Position numbers and translations under genes: made by a program
Source of the DNA: Branchiostoma floridae
Lineage: Eukaryota > Chordata > Leptocardii > Amphioxiformes > Branchiostomatidae
Direction: 5' to 3'
DNA: 64,000 bases
NCBI RefSeq assembly: GCF_000003815.2
Contig: NC_049984.1
Coordinates: 19,777,939 to 19,841,938 of the forward strand
In this document: piece by piece, positions 21,730-33,275 of the stretch
How the letters are laid out: the number at the start of each line of letters is the position of its first letter
Position numbering within the stretch: the stretch's first letter is position 1
The notes under the pieces: model-generated
Databases searched by the model: none
What the model saw: only the letters and a program-made list of their open reading frames with translations
What the model was told of the DNA's origin: nothing

Positions 21730-24700
21730 GGTGCCGTGACAGGATCAAGAAAAGGAGCTAGTGGTTGCGCCTAAACAGAGTCCGTTTACTCAAGAATATC
21801 TCGGGAAGGAAACCGTCCGAGTATTTTGCGGTTTTCATCTTTCAATTCCTTACCATTAGACCTTTCCAACCATACCAAGTGTGCCAAACCGGAACTTGAA
21901 CCTTAATCTAAAATCGCGTTATTTTGTCATCACCCTAGCCGGTGCCGTGACAGGCGGTCTTTCAATAAAAGGAGCTAGCGGTTGCGCCAAAACAGGGTCC
22001 GTATACTCAAGAAAATCTCGGGAAGGAAGTATCCGATTGCGCTTTTCCTCTTTCAATCCCTTAATATGGGACCTTTCCAACCATATCAAGTGTGCCGGAA
22101 CTTGAACCCTAAACTACAATCGCGTTATTAAGCCATCGCCGGTGCCATGCCAGGCTCAAGAAAAGGAGCTAGCGGTTGCGCCTCAACAGGGTCCGTATAC
22201 TCAAGAATATCTCGGGAAGGAAGTGTCCGACTATTGTGCGGTTTTCGTCTTTCAATCCCTTACTATGAGACCTTTCCAAACATACCAAGTGTGCCATATC
22301 GGGACGAAAACCCTAAAGTACAATCGCGTTATTAAGTCATAGCCCTACCCGGTGCCGTGACAGGCTCAAGAAAAGTAGCTGGCGGTTGCGCCTAAACAGG
22401 GTCCGTATACTCAAGAATATCTCGGGAAGGAAGTATCCGACTATTTTGCGGTTTTCATCTTCCGATTCCTTACTATGGGACCTTCCCAACCATATCAAGT
22501 GTGTCAGGCCAGAACGTGAACCTTAAGGTACAATCGCGTTACTAAGTCATCGCCCTAGCCAGTGCCGTGACAGGCGGTGTTTCATGAAAAGGAGCTAGCG
22601 GTTGCGCCTAAACAAGGTCCGTATACTCAAGAATATCTCGGGAAGGAAGTATTCGACTATTTTGCGGTTTTCGTCTTTCAATCCCTTACTATGGCACCTT
22701 TCCAACCATACCAAGTGTCCAAGGCCGGAACTTGAACCCTAAACTACAATCGTGTTATTAAGTCATAACCCTAGCCGGTGCCATTACAGGCTCAAAAAAA
22801 GGAGCTAGTGGTTGCGCCTAAACAGGGTCCGTTTACTCAAGAATATCTCGGGAAGGAAGTATCCGACCATTTTGAAGTTTTCATCTTTCAATACCTTACT
22901 ATGGACCTTTCCAACCATACCAAGTGTGTCATATCGGAACGAGAACCCTAAACTACAATCGCGTTATTAAGTCATAACCCTACCCGGTGCCGTGACAGAC
23001 ACAAGAAAAGTAGCTGGCGGTTGCGCCTAAACAGGGTCCGTATACTCAAGAATATCTCGGGAAGGAAGTATTCGACTATTTTGCGGTTATCGTCTTTCAA
23101 TCCCTTACTATGGCACCTTTCCAACCATACCAAGTGTGCCAGGCCGGAACTTGAACCCTAAACTACAATCGTGTTATTAAGTCATAACCCTAGCCGGTGC
23201 CATTACAGGCTCAAGAAAAGGAGCTAGTGGTTGCGCCAAACAAGGTCCGTTTACTCAATGATATCTCGGGAAGGAAGTATCCGACTATTTTGCGGTTTTC
23301 GTCTTTCAATACCTTACTATGAGACCTTTCCAAACATACCAAGTGTGCCATATCGGAACGAGAACCCTAAGCTACAATCGCGTTATTAAGTCATCACCCT
23401 AGTCGGTGCCGTGACAGGCTCAAGAAAAGTAGCTGGCGGTTGCGCCTAAACAGGGTCAGTATACTCAAGAATATCTCGAGAAGGAATTATCCGACTATTT
23501 TGCGGTTTTGATCTTACGATTCCTTACTGTGGGACCTTTCCAACAATACCAAGTGTGCCATGCCGAAACTTAAACCCTTAAACTACAAACGCGTTATTAA
23601 GTCATCACCCTAGCCGGTGCCGTGACAGGCTAAAGAAAAGGATCTAGCGGTTGCACCTAAACAGGTTCCGTATACGCGAGAACATCTCGGGAAGAAAGTA
23701 TCCAACTTTTTTGCGATTTTCATCTTTCAATACCTTACTATGGGACATTTCTAACCATACCAAGTGTGCCAGGCCGGAACTTGAACCCTAAATTCCATCA
23801 TGTTATTACGTCATCACCCTACCTTTCCAACCATACCAAGTGTGCCAGGCAGGAAGTCGAACCCTCAACTACAATCGTGTTATAAAGTCATCACCCTACC
23901 CGTTGCCATGACAGGCTCAAGAAAAGGATTTAGCGGTTGCGCCTAAACAGGGTCCGTATACACAATGATATATCGGGAAGGAAGTATCCGACCTTCCCAA
24001 CCATATCAAATGTGTCAGGCTAGAACTTTAACCTTATGATACAATCGCGTTACTAAGTCATCACCCTAGGCAGTGTCGTGACAGGCAATGTTTCATGAAA
24101 AGTAGCTAGCGGTTGCGCCTAAACAGGGTCAGTTATACTCAAGAATATCTCGGGAAGGAAGTATTCGACTATTTTGCGGTTTTCATCTTCTGATTCCTTA
24201 CTATGGGACCTTTCCAACCATACCAAGTGTGCCAGGCCGGAACCTCAATCTTAAACTACAATCGCGTTATTAAGTCATCACCCTAGCCAGTGCCGTGACA
24301 GGCTCAAGAAAAAGAGAGAGTGGTTGCGCCTAAACAGGGTCCGTATACTGAAGAATATCTCGGGAAGGAAGTATCCGACTATTCTGCGGTTTTCGTCTTT
24401 CAATCCCTTACTATGGGACATTTCTAACCATATCAAGTGTGCCAGGCCGGAACCCCAACCCTAAACTACAATCGCGTTATTAAGTCATCACCCTAGCCGG
24501 TGCCGTGACAGGCACAAGACAAGGAGCGAGCGGTTGAGCCTAAACAGGGTCCGCATACTCAAGAATATCTCGGGAAGAAACTATCCGCCTATTTTGCAGT
24601 TTTGATCTCCGATCCCTTACTATGGGACCTTTACAACCATAACATGTGTGCCAGACCGGAACTTGAACCCTAAACTACAATCGCGTTATTAAGTCTGCAC

Positions 24701-26264
24701 CCTAGCCGTTGCCATAACAGGCTAAAGAAAAGAAGCTAGCGGTTCCATCTAAACAGGGTCCGTATACGCGAGAATATCTCGGGAAGAAAGTATCCGACTT
24801 TTTTGCGATTTTCATCTTTCAATACCTTACTAAGGGACCTTTTCAACCATACCAAGTGAGCCAGGCCGGAACTTGAACCCTAAACTACAATCGCGTTATT
24901 AAGTCATCAAACTACCCGGTGCCATGACAGGCGAAAGAAAAGGAGCGAGCGGTTGAGCATAAACAGGGTCCGTATACACAAGAATATATCGGGAAGGAAG
25001 TATCCGACTTTCTTGCGGTTTTCATCTCCCGATTTCTTATTCTAGGATCTTTCCAACCATACCAAGTGTGCTAGGCAAGAACTTGAACCCTAAGCTACAA
25101 TCGCGTTATTAAGTCATCACCCTAGCCGGTGCTCTGACAGACTCCCAAAAAATAAGAGCGAGTGGTTTCGCCTAAACAGGGTCCGTATACTCAAGAATAT
25201 CTCGGGAAGAAAGTATCCGACTATTTTGCGGTTTTCATCTTCCTATCCCTTACTATGGGACCTTTCCAACCATAACAAGTGTGCCAGGCCAGAACTTGAA
25301 CCCTAAACTACAATCCCGTTATTAAGTCATCATCCTAGCCGGTGCCGTGACAGACTCCAGAAAAGGAGCTAGCGGTTGCGCTTAAACAGGGTCCGTATAC
25401 TCAAGAATATCTCGGGAAGAAAGCATCCGACTTTTTTGCGGTTTTCATCTTCCGATTTCTAATTAAGGGATATTTCCAACCATAACATGTGTGCCAGGTC
25501 AGAACTTGAACACTAAGCTACAATCGCGTTATTAAGTCATCACCCCAGCCGGTGCCGTGACAGGCTCAAGAAAAGGAGCCAGCGGAAGCGCCTAAACAGG
25601 GTCCGTATACTCAAGAAAATCTCGGGAAGAAAGTATTCGACTATTTTGCGGTTTTCATATTCCAATTCCTTATTATGGGACATTTCTAACCATATCATGT
25701 GTGCCTGGCCAGAACTTAAACCCTAAGAAACAATCGCGTCATTAAGTCATCAACCTAGCCGGAGCCGTGACAGGCTCAAGAAAAGGAGCTAGCGGTTGCG
25801 CTTAAACAGGGTCCGTATACTCAAGAATATCTCGGGAAGAAAGCATCCGACTTTTTTGCGGTTTTCATCTTCCGATTTCTAATTAAGGGACATTTCCAAC
25901 CATAACATGTGTGCCAGGTCAGAACTTGAACACTAAGCTACAATCGCGTTATTAAGTCATCACCCCAGCCGGTGCCGTGACAGGCTCAAGAAAAGGAGCC
26001 AGCGGAAGCGCCTAAACAGGGTCCGTATACTCAAGAATATCTCGGGAAGAAAGTATTCGACTATTTTGCGGTTTTCATATTCCAATTCCTTATTATGGGA
26101 CATTTCTAACCATATCATGTGTGCCTGGCCAGAACTTAAACCCTAAGAAACAATCGCGTTATTAAGTCATCAACCTAGCCGGAGCCGTGACAGGCTCAAG
26201 AAAAGGAGCTAGCGGTTGCGCCTAAACAGGGTCCGTATACTCAAGAAGATCTCGGGAACTATCC
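21730..26264. repeat. ~210-bp satellite array, about 21 units
   Basis: The landmark ggtgccgtgacagg recurs about every 210 bp (for example near 21731, 21941, 22140, 22350, 22560, 22775, 22987). Each unit also carries gttgcgcctaaacagggtcc, tcaagaatatctcggga and tacaatcgcgttattaagtc. Units differ by scattered substitutions and small indels, and a truncated unit lies near 23830-24000. From about 25340 the pattern becomes a 420-bp dimer repeated almost without change. The array runs into an N-gap and resumes at 28070. It has no coding capacity that I can support. Confidence 0.95.
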
Positions 26265-26726
26265 NNNNNNNNNNNNNNNNNNNNNNNNNNNNNNNNNNNN
26301 NNNNNNNNNNNNNNNNNNNNNNNNNNNNNNNNNNNNNNNNNNNNNNNNNNNNNNNNNNNNNNNNNNNNNNNNNNNNNNNNNNNNNNNNNNNNNNNNNNNN
26401 NNNNNNNNNNNNNNNNNNNNNNNNNNNNNNNNNNNNNNNNNNNNNNNNNNNNNNNNNNNNNNNNNNNNNNNNNNNNNNNNNNNNNNNNNNNNNNNNNNNN
26501 NNNNNNNNNNNNNNNNNNNNNNNNNNNNNNNNNNNNNNNNNNNNNNNNNNNNNNNNNNNNNNNNNNNNNNNNNNNNNNNNNNNNNNNNNNNNNNNNNNNN
26601 NNNNNNNNNNNNNNNNNNNNNNNNNNNNNNNNNNNNNNNNNNNNNNNNNNNNNNNNNNNNNNNNNNNNNNNNNNNNNNNNNNNNNNNNNNNNNNNNNNNN
26701 NNNNNNNNNNNNNNNNNNNNNNNNNN
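26265..26726. other. Assembly gap of 462 N
   Basis: The 462-N run has a non-round length, so it is probably a sized gap. It hides the left junction between the 210-bp satellite and the minisatellite-bearing TIR element. Open reading frames that cross it are artefacts. Confidence 0.99.
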
Positions 26727-28069
26727 CAGGGTTGGTGTACGATGTACGATGTACGGAGTTAACAAATCTAACTTCGTACAGGCAGGCAGGGTTGGTGTAC
26801 GATGTACGATGTACGAACTGAACAAATCTAATTTCGTACAGGTAGGCAGGGTTGGTGTACGATGTACGATGTACGAAGTTAAAATATCTAACTTCGTACA
26901 GAGAGGCAGGGTTGGTGTACGATGTACGATGTACAAAGTTAACAGATCTTCAGTACAGATGGTCAGGCTTAACGTTGTACGAATCGTTAGAGTCGAATTA
27001 AAAAATGAGAGGTCTTATTAAAACACCTTATTGAACGATGAAAAAATTACAAACTTTGATAAATAAGACCTATATCTATGTTCATCAAGTGCATTGAAAA
27101 ATGGTGATCACGTCAGAACTACAAAGTTGACAGTTCTAAGACCGTACAGAAGGCACTTGAATAAGTTTTAAATAATATAAAGTAACAAAATTTAGAATGA
27201 TGAAAATATTTTCGAGTTCCCATAAATGTTATCGTTCTCACTAAGGCATAATGGTATACAACAGTCACAAAAATGCTACCTAATGTTAGTCAAAACTAAC
27301 ATTAGGTAGCATCTTGACTAAAACTCATTTCATATAAGTCATTTTATAGGGACCTCTTACTTTTATGAGGTGGTTGATTCTAACGTTATCTGGGCTAACA
27401 CCACTGTTTGTTACCAATAAGGGTGTCAGGCAGGAGTGTAAACTAAGCCCTAGACTAGTTAATATTTTTGTAAACGATCTAGTTCACGAGTTAGATGATA
27501 CAGATTGTTCTCCACCCGCACTCAATAATTGGTGATCGATGATGAGAGCATGTGATTAACGCGTGGCTGACCATGTGCCACAGGTGAAAGTAGAATAGAA
27601 TACTGCGTACGGAGTTAGCATAACCCACAGCATAGTCAAAACATCTTGACTTCGTGCACCAGGCCCGACCCATATACGAAGATAGCATAACTCACAACAA
27701 AGTCAAAACATCTTAACTTCGTACATCGTACTTCGTACATTAGATCCGTCCCATGTACGAACTGTGCATAACCCACAAAATAGAAAACATTTTAACTTCG
27801 TACATCGTACTTCGTACATTAGGTCCGCCCCATGTACGAACTTAGCATAACCCTCAAAATAGAAAACATTTTAACTTCGTACATCGTACTTCGTACATTA
27901 GGTCCGCCCCATGTACGAACTTAGCGTAGCTACGTCACAGATAATTGTCGACGTTTCCCGAACTTTGCCAACAGCGGTTGTCGGAAGTTGTCGGTAGCTA
28001 GAAGTTGTCGGAAATTACGTGTGACGTAGGATGATCCAAACTTCGTACATTTCACCCATTTCTGGACAT
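26727..28069. mobile_element. Minisatellite TIR element, family C, copy 1 (left end in gap)
   Basis: The order matches the full copy at 48372-50005: a 60-bp tandem array (26727-26950), a unique ~700-bp middle containing tgcattgaa, the ggcataatggtataca word and a hairpin, a 79-bp tandem array (starts at 27721, 27800 and 27879), then a conserved ~150-bp right end with cgacgtttcccgaactttgc and cacccatttctggacat. The right end joins directly to 210-bp satellite sequence (tgccatatcggaacgag), so the element was inserted into the satellite array. The left terminus is lost in the gap. Confidence 0.85.
27273..27312. other. Perfect 18-bp hairpin
   Basis: atgctacctaatgttagt at 27273-27290 is exactly complementary to actaacattaggtagcat at 27295-27312, with a 4-base loop (caaa). 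In the second copy of the element (49566-49610) only the left arm and loop survive and the right arm is replaced, so the hairpin was gained or lost after the copies separated. Confidence 0.9.
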
Positions 28070-28748
28070 GTATGCCATATCGGAACGAGAACCCTAAACT
28101 ACAATCGCGTTATTAAGTCATAACCCTACCCGGTGCCGTGACAGGCTCAAGAAAAGTAGCTGGCGGTTGCGCCTAAACAAGGTCAGTATACTCAAGAATA
28201 TCTCGGGAAGGAAGTATCCAACTATTTTGCGGTTTTGATCTTACGATTCCTTACTATGGGACCTTTCCAACAATACCAAGTGTGCCATGCCGAAACTTAA
28301 ACCCTTAAACTACAAACGCGTTATTAAGTCATCACCCTAGCCGGTGCCGTTACAGACACAAAAAAAGTAGCTGGCGGTTGCGCCTACACAGGGTCCGTAT
28401 ACTCAAGAATATCTAGGGAAAGTATCCGACTATTTTTTCGGTTTTCATCTTCCGATTCCTTACTATGGGACCTTTCCAACCATATCAAGTGTGTCAGGCC
28501 AGAACTTGAACCTTAAGATACAATCGCGTTATTAAGTCATCACCCTAGCCATTGCCGTGACAGGCGGTGTTTGATGAAAAGTAGCTAGCGGTTGCGCCTA
28601 AACAGGGTCCGTATACTCAAGAATATCTCGGGAAGGAAGTATTCGACTATTTTGCGGTTTTCGTCTTTCAATCCCTTACTTTGGGACCTTTCTAACCATA
28701 TCAAGTGTGCCAGGCCGGACCTTGAACCCTAAACTACAATCGTGTTAT
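28070..28748. repeat. 210-bp satellite resumed, about three units
   Basis: Three more units of the same family as 21730-26264 (ggtgccgtgacaggctcaag at 28131, then 28342 and 28553 with variants). The last unit stops at caatcgtgttattt and passes without spacer into the second satellite family. Confidence 0.95.
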
Positions 28749-30595
28749 TTCTACAAGGCTTGAAAGCGAATGAAGGTTCGCCTGGGGTAACCGGTTAACC
28801 GCTAAGTGAACCTTTCGGTAACCGCAAAGCGACCCCATACGATGGAACTTCCAGAATCTTAAACAAAGTGTGCGTTACTTTAATTGCTTGAATTTTATAG
28901 CAAAACCCGTAATGATTAGGCAGAAAGCAATTTGAGTACTCAAAATTACTTCCTGACTTTTCTGCAAGGCTCGAAAGCGATGAAGGCTCGACTTTTGTAA
29001 CCGCTAAGTGAACCTTTAGGTAACCGCAAAGCGACCCCATGCGATGGAATTTTCGGAATCTTAAACAAAGTGTGCGTTACTTTCATCACTTGAATTTCAT
29101 ATTAAAACCCGTGACGATTAGGCAGAAAGCAATTTGAGTACTAAAAATTACTTCCTTACATTTCTACAAGGCTCGAAAGCGAATGAAGATTCGCCTGGGG
29201 TAACCGCTAAGCGAACCCTTCGGTAACCGCAAAGCGACCCCATACGATGGAACTTCAAGAATCTTAAACGAATCGTGCGTTACTTTCATCACTTGAATTC
29301 CATAGTAAAATCTATGCCGATTAGGCAGAAAGTAATTTGAGTACTAGAAATTACTTCATAGAATTTCTACAAGGCTGGAAACCAATGAAGTTTCGCCTCT
29401 GGTAACCGCTAAGCAAACCGTTCGGTAACCGCAAAGCGACCGCTACGATGGAACTTTCAGAATCTTAAACAAAATGTGCGTTTCTTTCATCACTTGAATT
29501 TCATAGTAAAACCCGTGACTATTAGGCAGAAAGCAAATTGAGTACTAAAAATTACTTCCTTACTTTTTTATAAGGCTCGAAAGCGAATGAAGGTTCGCCT
29601 TCGGTAACCGCTAAGCGAACCCTTCGGTAACCGCAAAGCGACCTCATAATAACGAGGAGTCATGGCCCTAACGGGAAGGGGGAACGCTGCCATATCTTCG
29701 TCGGCATCAGGGTCATGCCTCCTCGCAAATTAGAGCTCGCAGACTCGTCGTCCGATCGAATCGCGCCTAATGTGAGGGGGGTATTAAGCTTCTACAAGGC
29801 TTGAAAGCGAAAGAAGGTTCGCCTGGGGTAACCGGTTAACCGCTAAGTGAACCTTTCGGTAACCGCAAAGCGACCCCATACGATGGAACTTCCAGAATCT
29901 TAAAGAAAGTGTGCGTTACTTTCATTGCTTGAATTTCATAGTAAAACCCATGACGATTAGGCAGAAAGCAATTTGAGTACTAAAAATTACTTCCTTACTT
30001 TTCTACAAGGCTCGAAAGCGAATGAAGGTTCATCTGGGGTAACCGGTTAACCTCTATTAATAAAGTGAACCTTTTGGTAACCGCAAAGCGAACCCATACG
30101 ATGGAACTTCCAGAATCTTAAACAAAGTGTGCGTTATTTTCATAAATGAATTTCATAGTAAACCCGTGACGATTAGGCAGAAAGCAATTCGAGTACTAGA
30201 TATTACTTCCTTACATTTCTACAAGGCTCGAAAGCGATTGAAGGTTCGCCTTGGGTAACCGCTAAGCGAACCCTTCGGTAAACGCAAAGCGACCCCATAC
30301 GATGGAACTTCCAGAATCTTAAAGAAAGTGTGCGTTACTTTCATTGCTTGAATTTCATAGTAAAACCCGTGACGATTAGGCTGAAAGCAATTTGAGTACT
30401 AAAAATTACTATTACTTTTTACAAGGCTCGAAAGCGAATGAAGGCTCGCCTGGGGTAACCGCTAAGCGAACCCTTCGGTAACCGCAAAGCGACCCCATAC
30501 GATGGAACTTCTCGAATCTTGAACAATATGTGCATTACTTTCATTACTTGAATTTCATAGTAAGATTCATGACGATTAGGCAGAAAGTAATTCGA
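28749..30595. repeat. Second satellite, ~200-215-bp units, about nine copies
   Basis: Units begin tctacaaggctcgaaagcga and contain gtaaccgctaagcgaaccc, cggtaaccgcaaagcgaccc, tacgatggaacttccagaat and gtgacgattaggcagaaagc. Starts lie near 28750, 28968, 29163, 29365, 29568, 29791, 30003, 30220 and 30419. Each unit carries an internal near-repeat of the ggtaaccgc..aagcgaacc motif in two versions about 20 bp apart. One unit is interrupted by unrelated sequence at 29643-29790. Confidence 0.93.
29643..29790. other. Unrelated insertion inside a satellite unit
   Basis: About 150 bp with higher GC (gaggagtcatggccctaacg, ctcgcagactcgtcgtccga) replaces the second half of a unit of the second satellite, which restarts at tctacaaggcttgaaagcga. 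I see no inverted repeats or target duplication, so the origin is unknown. Confidence 0.6.
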
Positions 30596-30714
30596 GCACA
30601 GCCCAGCCCGCCAGTTCATCCAACTTCACCGGCAGCTCAAGGAACGGACTGTGAGTCTTTTGGCTTCCTTTGTTAGGCAGGTTTTTCCCCTCCCTCTCTT
30701 GATTTGTGAAATGT

Positions 30715-31200
30715 CGTTTTCCAGTGCGATGGGGTCCCGCGGAATGCTGGATTGTTCGGAATTATTCGAGTAACCCCGTTTTAGCCTGACGTCCTTGTGA
30801 ATAACACGTCGAGTTACCTGTATGTGTTCTACGTTATTCCAGTGCGGGGATGTCGAGAAGAGCGGGGATATCCATAGGACGGTGTATTTTTTTTTCTGTC
30901 GCAGTACGGCGGAATATCATTCAGTGCGACCGACGGGGTGCCGCGGAAAGCTGAATGATTCGGAAAGTATGTAGTTTTTTTTTTTTTAGCTGGTGTGTCA
31001 TTATCCAGCGCGAAGGGTTTCCGCGGAAAGCTGGGCGATCCGAAAATTTGTGCACGTTTCTCTCGTGACACACTGTGGCGACATCCAGTGCGAAGGGGTT
31101 CTGCGGAAAGCTGGATGATCCGGGAAGTCATATACGTTCTTTCCTGACATTTTGTGACTTAATCCAGTGCGATGGGTTTCCGCGGGAGGCTGGATGACTT
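30715..31200. repeat. Diverged hairpin-forming repeat, five to six units
   Basis: Units share the layout ccagtgcga..ggg..ccgcggaaagctgga near 30720, 30916, 31003, 31082 and 31162, with a degenerate one near 30839. In each unit the first and last few bases pair: tccag/ctgga (30720/30747), atcattcag/ctgaatgat (30916/30951), ccag/ctgg plus a G-T pair (31005/31031), catccag/ctggatg (31082/31111), atccag/ctggat (31162/31190). The spacing of the later units is close to 80 bp. The apical part is conserved (gcgaaggggttctgcggaaag). Function unknown. Confidence 0.65.
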
Positions 31201-31494
31201 GCTAGGCGGAAGTGCGTAAGGACCTGGGCCGGACTGAGGCCTGGCAAAGGAGTGTGCGCGGGAAACATGCATTGAGGACAGAAGTGAGCAGCATGATGTG
31301 CGATTGTGTTTAAATGATTTTTGTGTCGCATAGTGCTGACTTACCAGATGCAGTACAGAGCACGGTTCAGTTATGTCTGGTTTTCCCTCATGTTTTGAAG
31401 CGCTGTGTAAGATTAGAGTGGGTAAGATCAGCGTTGGGAAAACGAGAGTGAATACTTAGGAATGGTTTTATGTAACGTTAGTGATAAAAGTTCA

Positions 31495-31740
31495 GAGAAG
31501 AACAAGATGAAGTGAGGGGGACAATTCGAGAGGAATAAGAAAGGGATAAGATGAGTAAGGGGAGAGGAAAAGGGAGAGAGTGAAGATAAGGATGGGAAAA
31601 TGAGAGCGGGTTAAAGATAGGGAGTGATTTGAAAGAGTTAACAGGAAGAGGAAAGGAGCGAGAAGATACCTTTGGAAAGTATCATAGTAGGGAGGCACTA
31701 GGGGACAGGAAAGGAAAGGCTCCAAAGCCAGAGAGGGCGA
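31495..31740. other. Purine-rich tract
   Basis: The plus strand is strongly A/G-rich for about 240 bp (gaagtgagggggac, ggggagaggaaaagggagagag, gaagaggaaaggagcgagaa). The complementary strand is open as a Ser/Pro/Leu-rich frame, which is only the composition read through. It looks like a polypurine stretch bordering the repeat region. 31740-32100 shows nothing else. Confidence 0.7.
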
Positions 31741-32130
31741 AGGCGGAAGACGATTTCCGCATCACTTCATAACGGAGGGGCCGAGGACTAATTCAGGACA
31801 AATAGGATACTATTTAACCTAATTACTCATTGGTCCCGAAGGTTAACCTTTGACCCCACAGTACTAAGAGATGTCAAACTGTCAGTCCTCCTGTGGCCCT
31901 CCGGTCGCTTTTGAGTAATCCAGTAATCCAAAAATAAAATTAGAAAAGCTTTCAAGCTGAACTAGGATTCGTTTTGAAGGTATTGTAAGGACCACCTGGT
32001 TTAGTATCTACAAAGCTAAATGATTTCAATAAAACTGTTGATATAGCCAACTATCAGAAGTTCAAAATTGGGAAGCAAGCAAACTGCATAACAGTTGGGA
32101 TTTCAAGCTTCAAACTTACCTCACATGGGG

Positions 32131-32281
32131 TCAAGGGTAGCGGGTAGCCTTGTCTTCGTCCAGCTCTAAAATGGAGCCATTATCACAGAGGTCAAATAGC
32201 TGGAAGGCCAGGGACCAACACCTCTTGCCAAGAGGCGCAACGACTTTGTAGTCCCTAGCATTCTGAACCATTTCATTTGTA
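32131..32281 (-). CDS. Candidate terminal exon
   Basis: On the minus strand, after cttcttttttcag, an open stretch reads NEMVQNARDYKVVAPLGKRC, then WSLAFQLFDLCDNGSILELD, and ends at a TGA (32131-32133). It has good coding composition and a good acceptor. Its phase does not join directly to the exon at 32559-32725, so an exon is missing or one of the two is broken. No domain recognised. Confidence 0.35.
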
Positions 32282-32558
32282 CTGAAAAAAGAAGACTTAG
32301 TCATGACATGATGTTTAAACTACAGTATGTAGCCAAAAGATATATTTAAGCTATCCTTCTTCTCAATGTGCTCCTCATGATCATGTTATTTATCTTAATG
32401 TAGAGCAGTTTTTTGCAGAACAGCAGATAAAGCATTAATTGTAGCAAGGGCTGCAGATTGGTTGAAGATAAGTATCATGATAACCAAATATTGGTAATTT
32501 TGGAAAAAGAGTTCTTAAGATTTACAACTACAGTTGTAAACCCAAGTTGTATACTTAC

Positions 32559-32725
32559 ACTGGTGCATCCAAGGATGTTCTGCCATCTTTCTTTCACTGT
32601 GTTTGATGGTGAAGGAAGAATCTGGTCATCAGCAAGTGCCTCGTACTCTGCTTCCCCCATGTCAGCAACAAGATCATTGCGCATTGCCATCACTGCTTGA
32701 GAGAAGTCCCGTCTTTTGGATTTTT
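32559..32725 (-). CDS. Candidate internal exon
   Basis: On the minus strand the segment is bounded by cccaaaacag (acceptor) and gtaagt (donor). It reads KSKRRDFSQAVMAMRNDLVA, then DMGEAEYEALADDQILPSPS and NTVKERWQNILGCTS. Acidic and amphipathic; the KERW piece is reminiscent of trihelix/SANT-like DNA-binding regions but this is not secure. It may belong with the downstream exon at 32131-32281. Confidence 0.4.
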
Positions 32726-32839
32726 CTGTTTTGGGAGGATAACAAAGTCTCCATTTAGGTCCAAATGTACAGTAAAAGGATTAAATATTCTGCTTTGCTA
32801 TGAAGGAGACAACAACTCAGTACTAATTATCAGTATTTA

Positions 32840-33275
32840 ATAAGGCCGAAGATCTTCCTTGTCTGGGGCACTAATAGGTAATTAGGGCATTGCGTTGTTC
32901 GACAGAAAGTATGAAGACTTAACCCCGTAGCAGCACTGGCGGCATGTATGTTCATGGTTTCAACAGTCTGCATATCTGTTGCTGCATTCAGGAGGATGGG
33001 ATATAATCTAACACAGCAACCCGGTGGAATTTTCTTAATCAGATCCATAAACCTAGCATCCTTAGTATTATAGAAGCGGCGGTTTTCGGCTATATCTAGT
33101 GCAGCCAGCAGTCTGATTCTCATGTCCATGAAGTGCTTGTGACAGTGCCCGGAAAAGACTGTAATAAAGTGCACCAGCGCTGCCAAAGATTACATTGAAT
33201 CTTTCTCCTCTGAAGGGAGCAAGCTTGTTCAGAGGTGACACAGTCTCCGGGGATACCCTGTACAGAGATGACAAA
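32840..33275 (-). pseudogene. Frameshifted transposon-type gene fragment
   Basis: Two minus-strand frames hold complementary parts. Upstream: SLYRVSPETVSPLNKLAPFR, GERFNVIFGSAGALYY (33274 to about 33160). Downstream in another frame: RLLAALDIAENRRFYNTKDA, FMDLIKKIPPGCCVRLYPIL (33130 to about 32950). The G-x-R-F-N-x-x-F-x-x-A-G-A-x-Y-Y pattern recurs in large uncharacterised proteins of invertebrates that are usually transposon-linked; that recollection is not checked. A frame change near 33150 marks a broken copy. Confidence 0.4.

Noticed and set aside
26216-26936. Open frames of 200 or more residues crossing 26265-26726
   Set aside because: Most of their length is N; they are open only because unknown bases contain no stops.
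30715-31200. tRNA genes or hammerhead ribozymes in the hairpin repeat
   Set aside because: No cloverleaf arms, no A/B box words, and no CTGATGA...GAAA core could be found.
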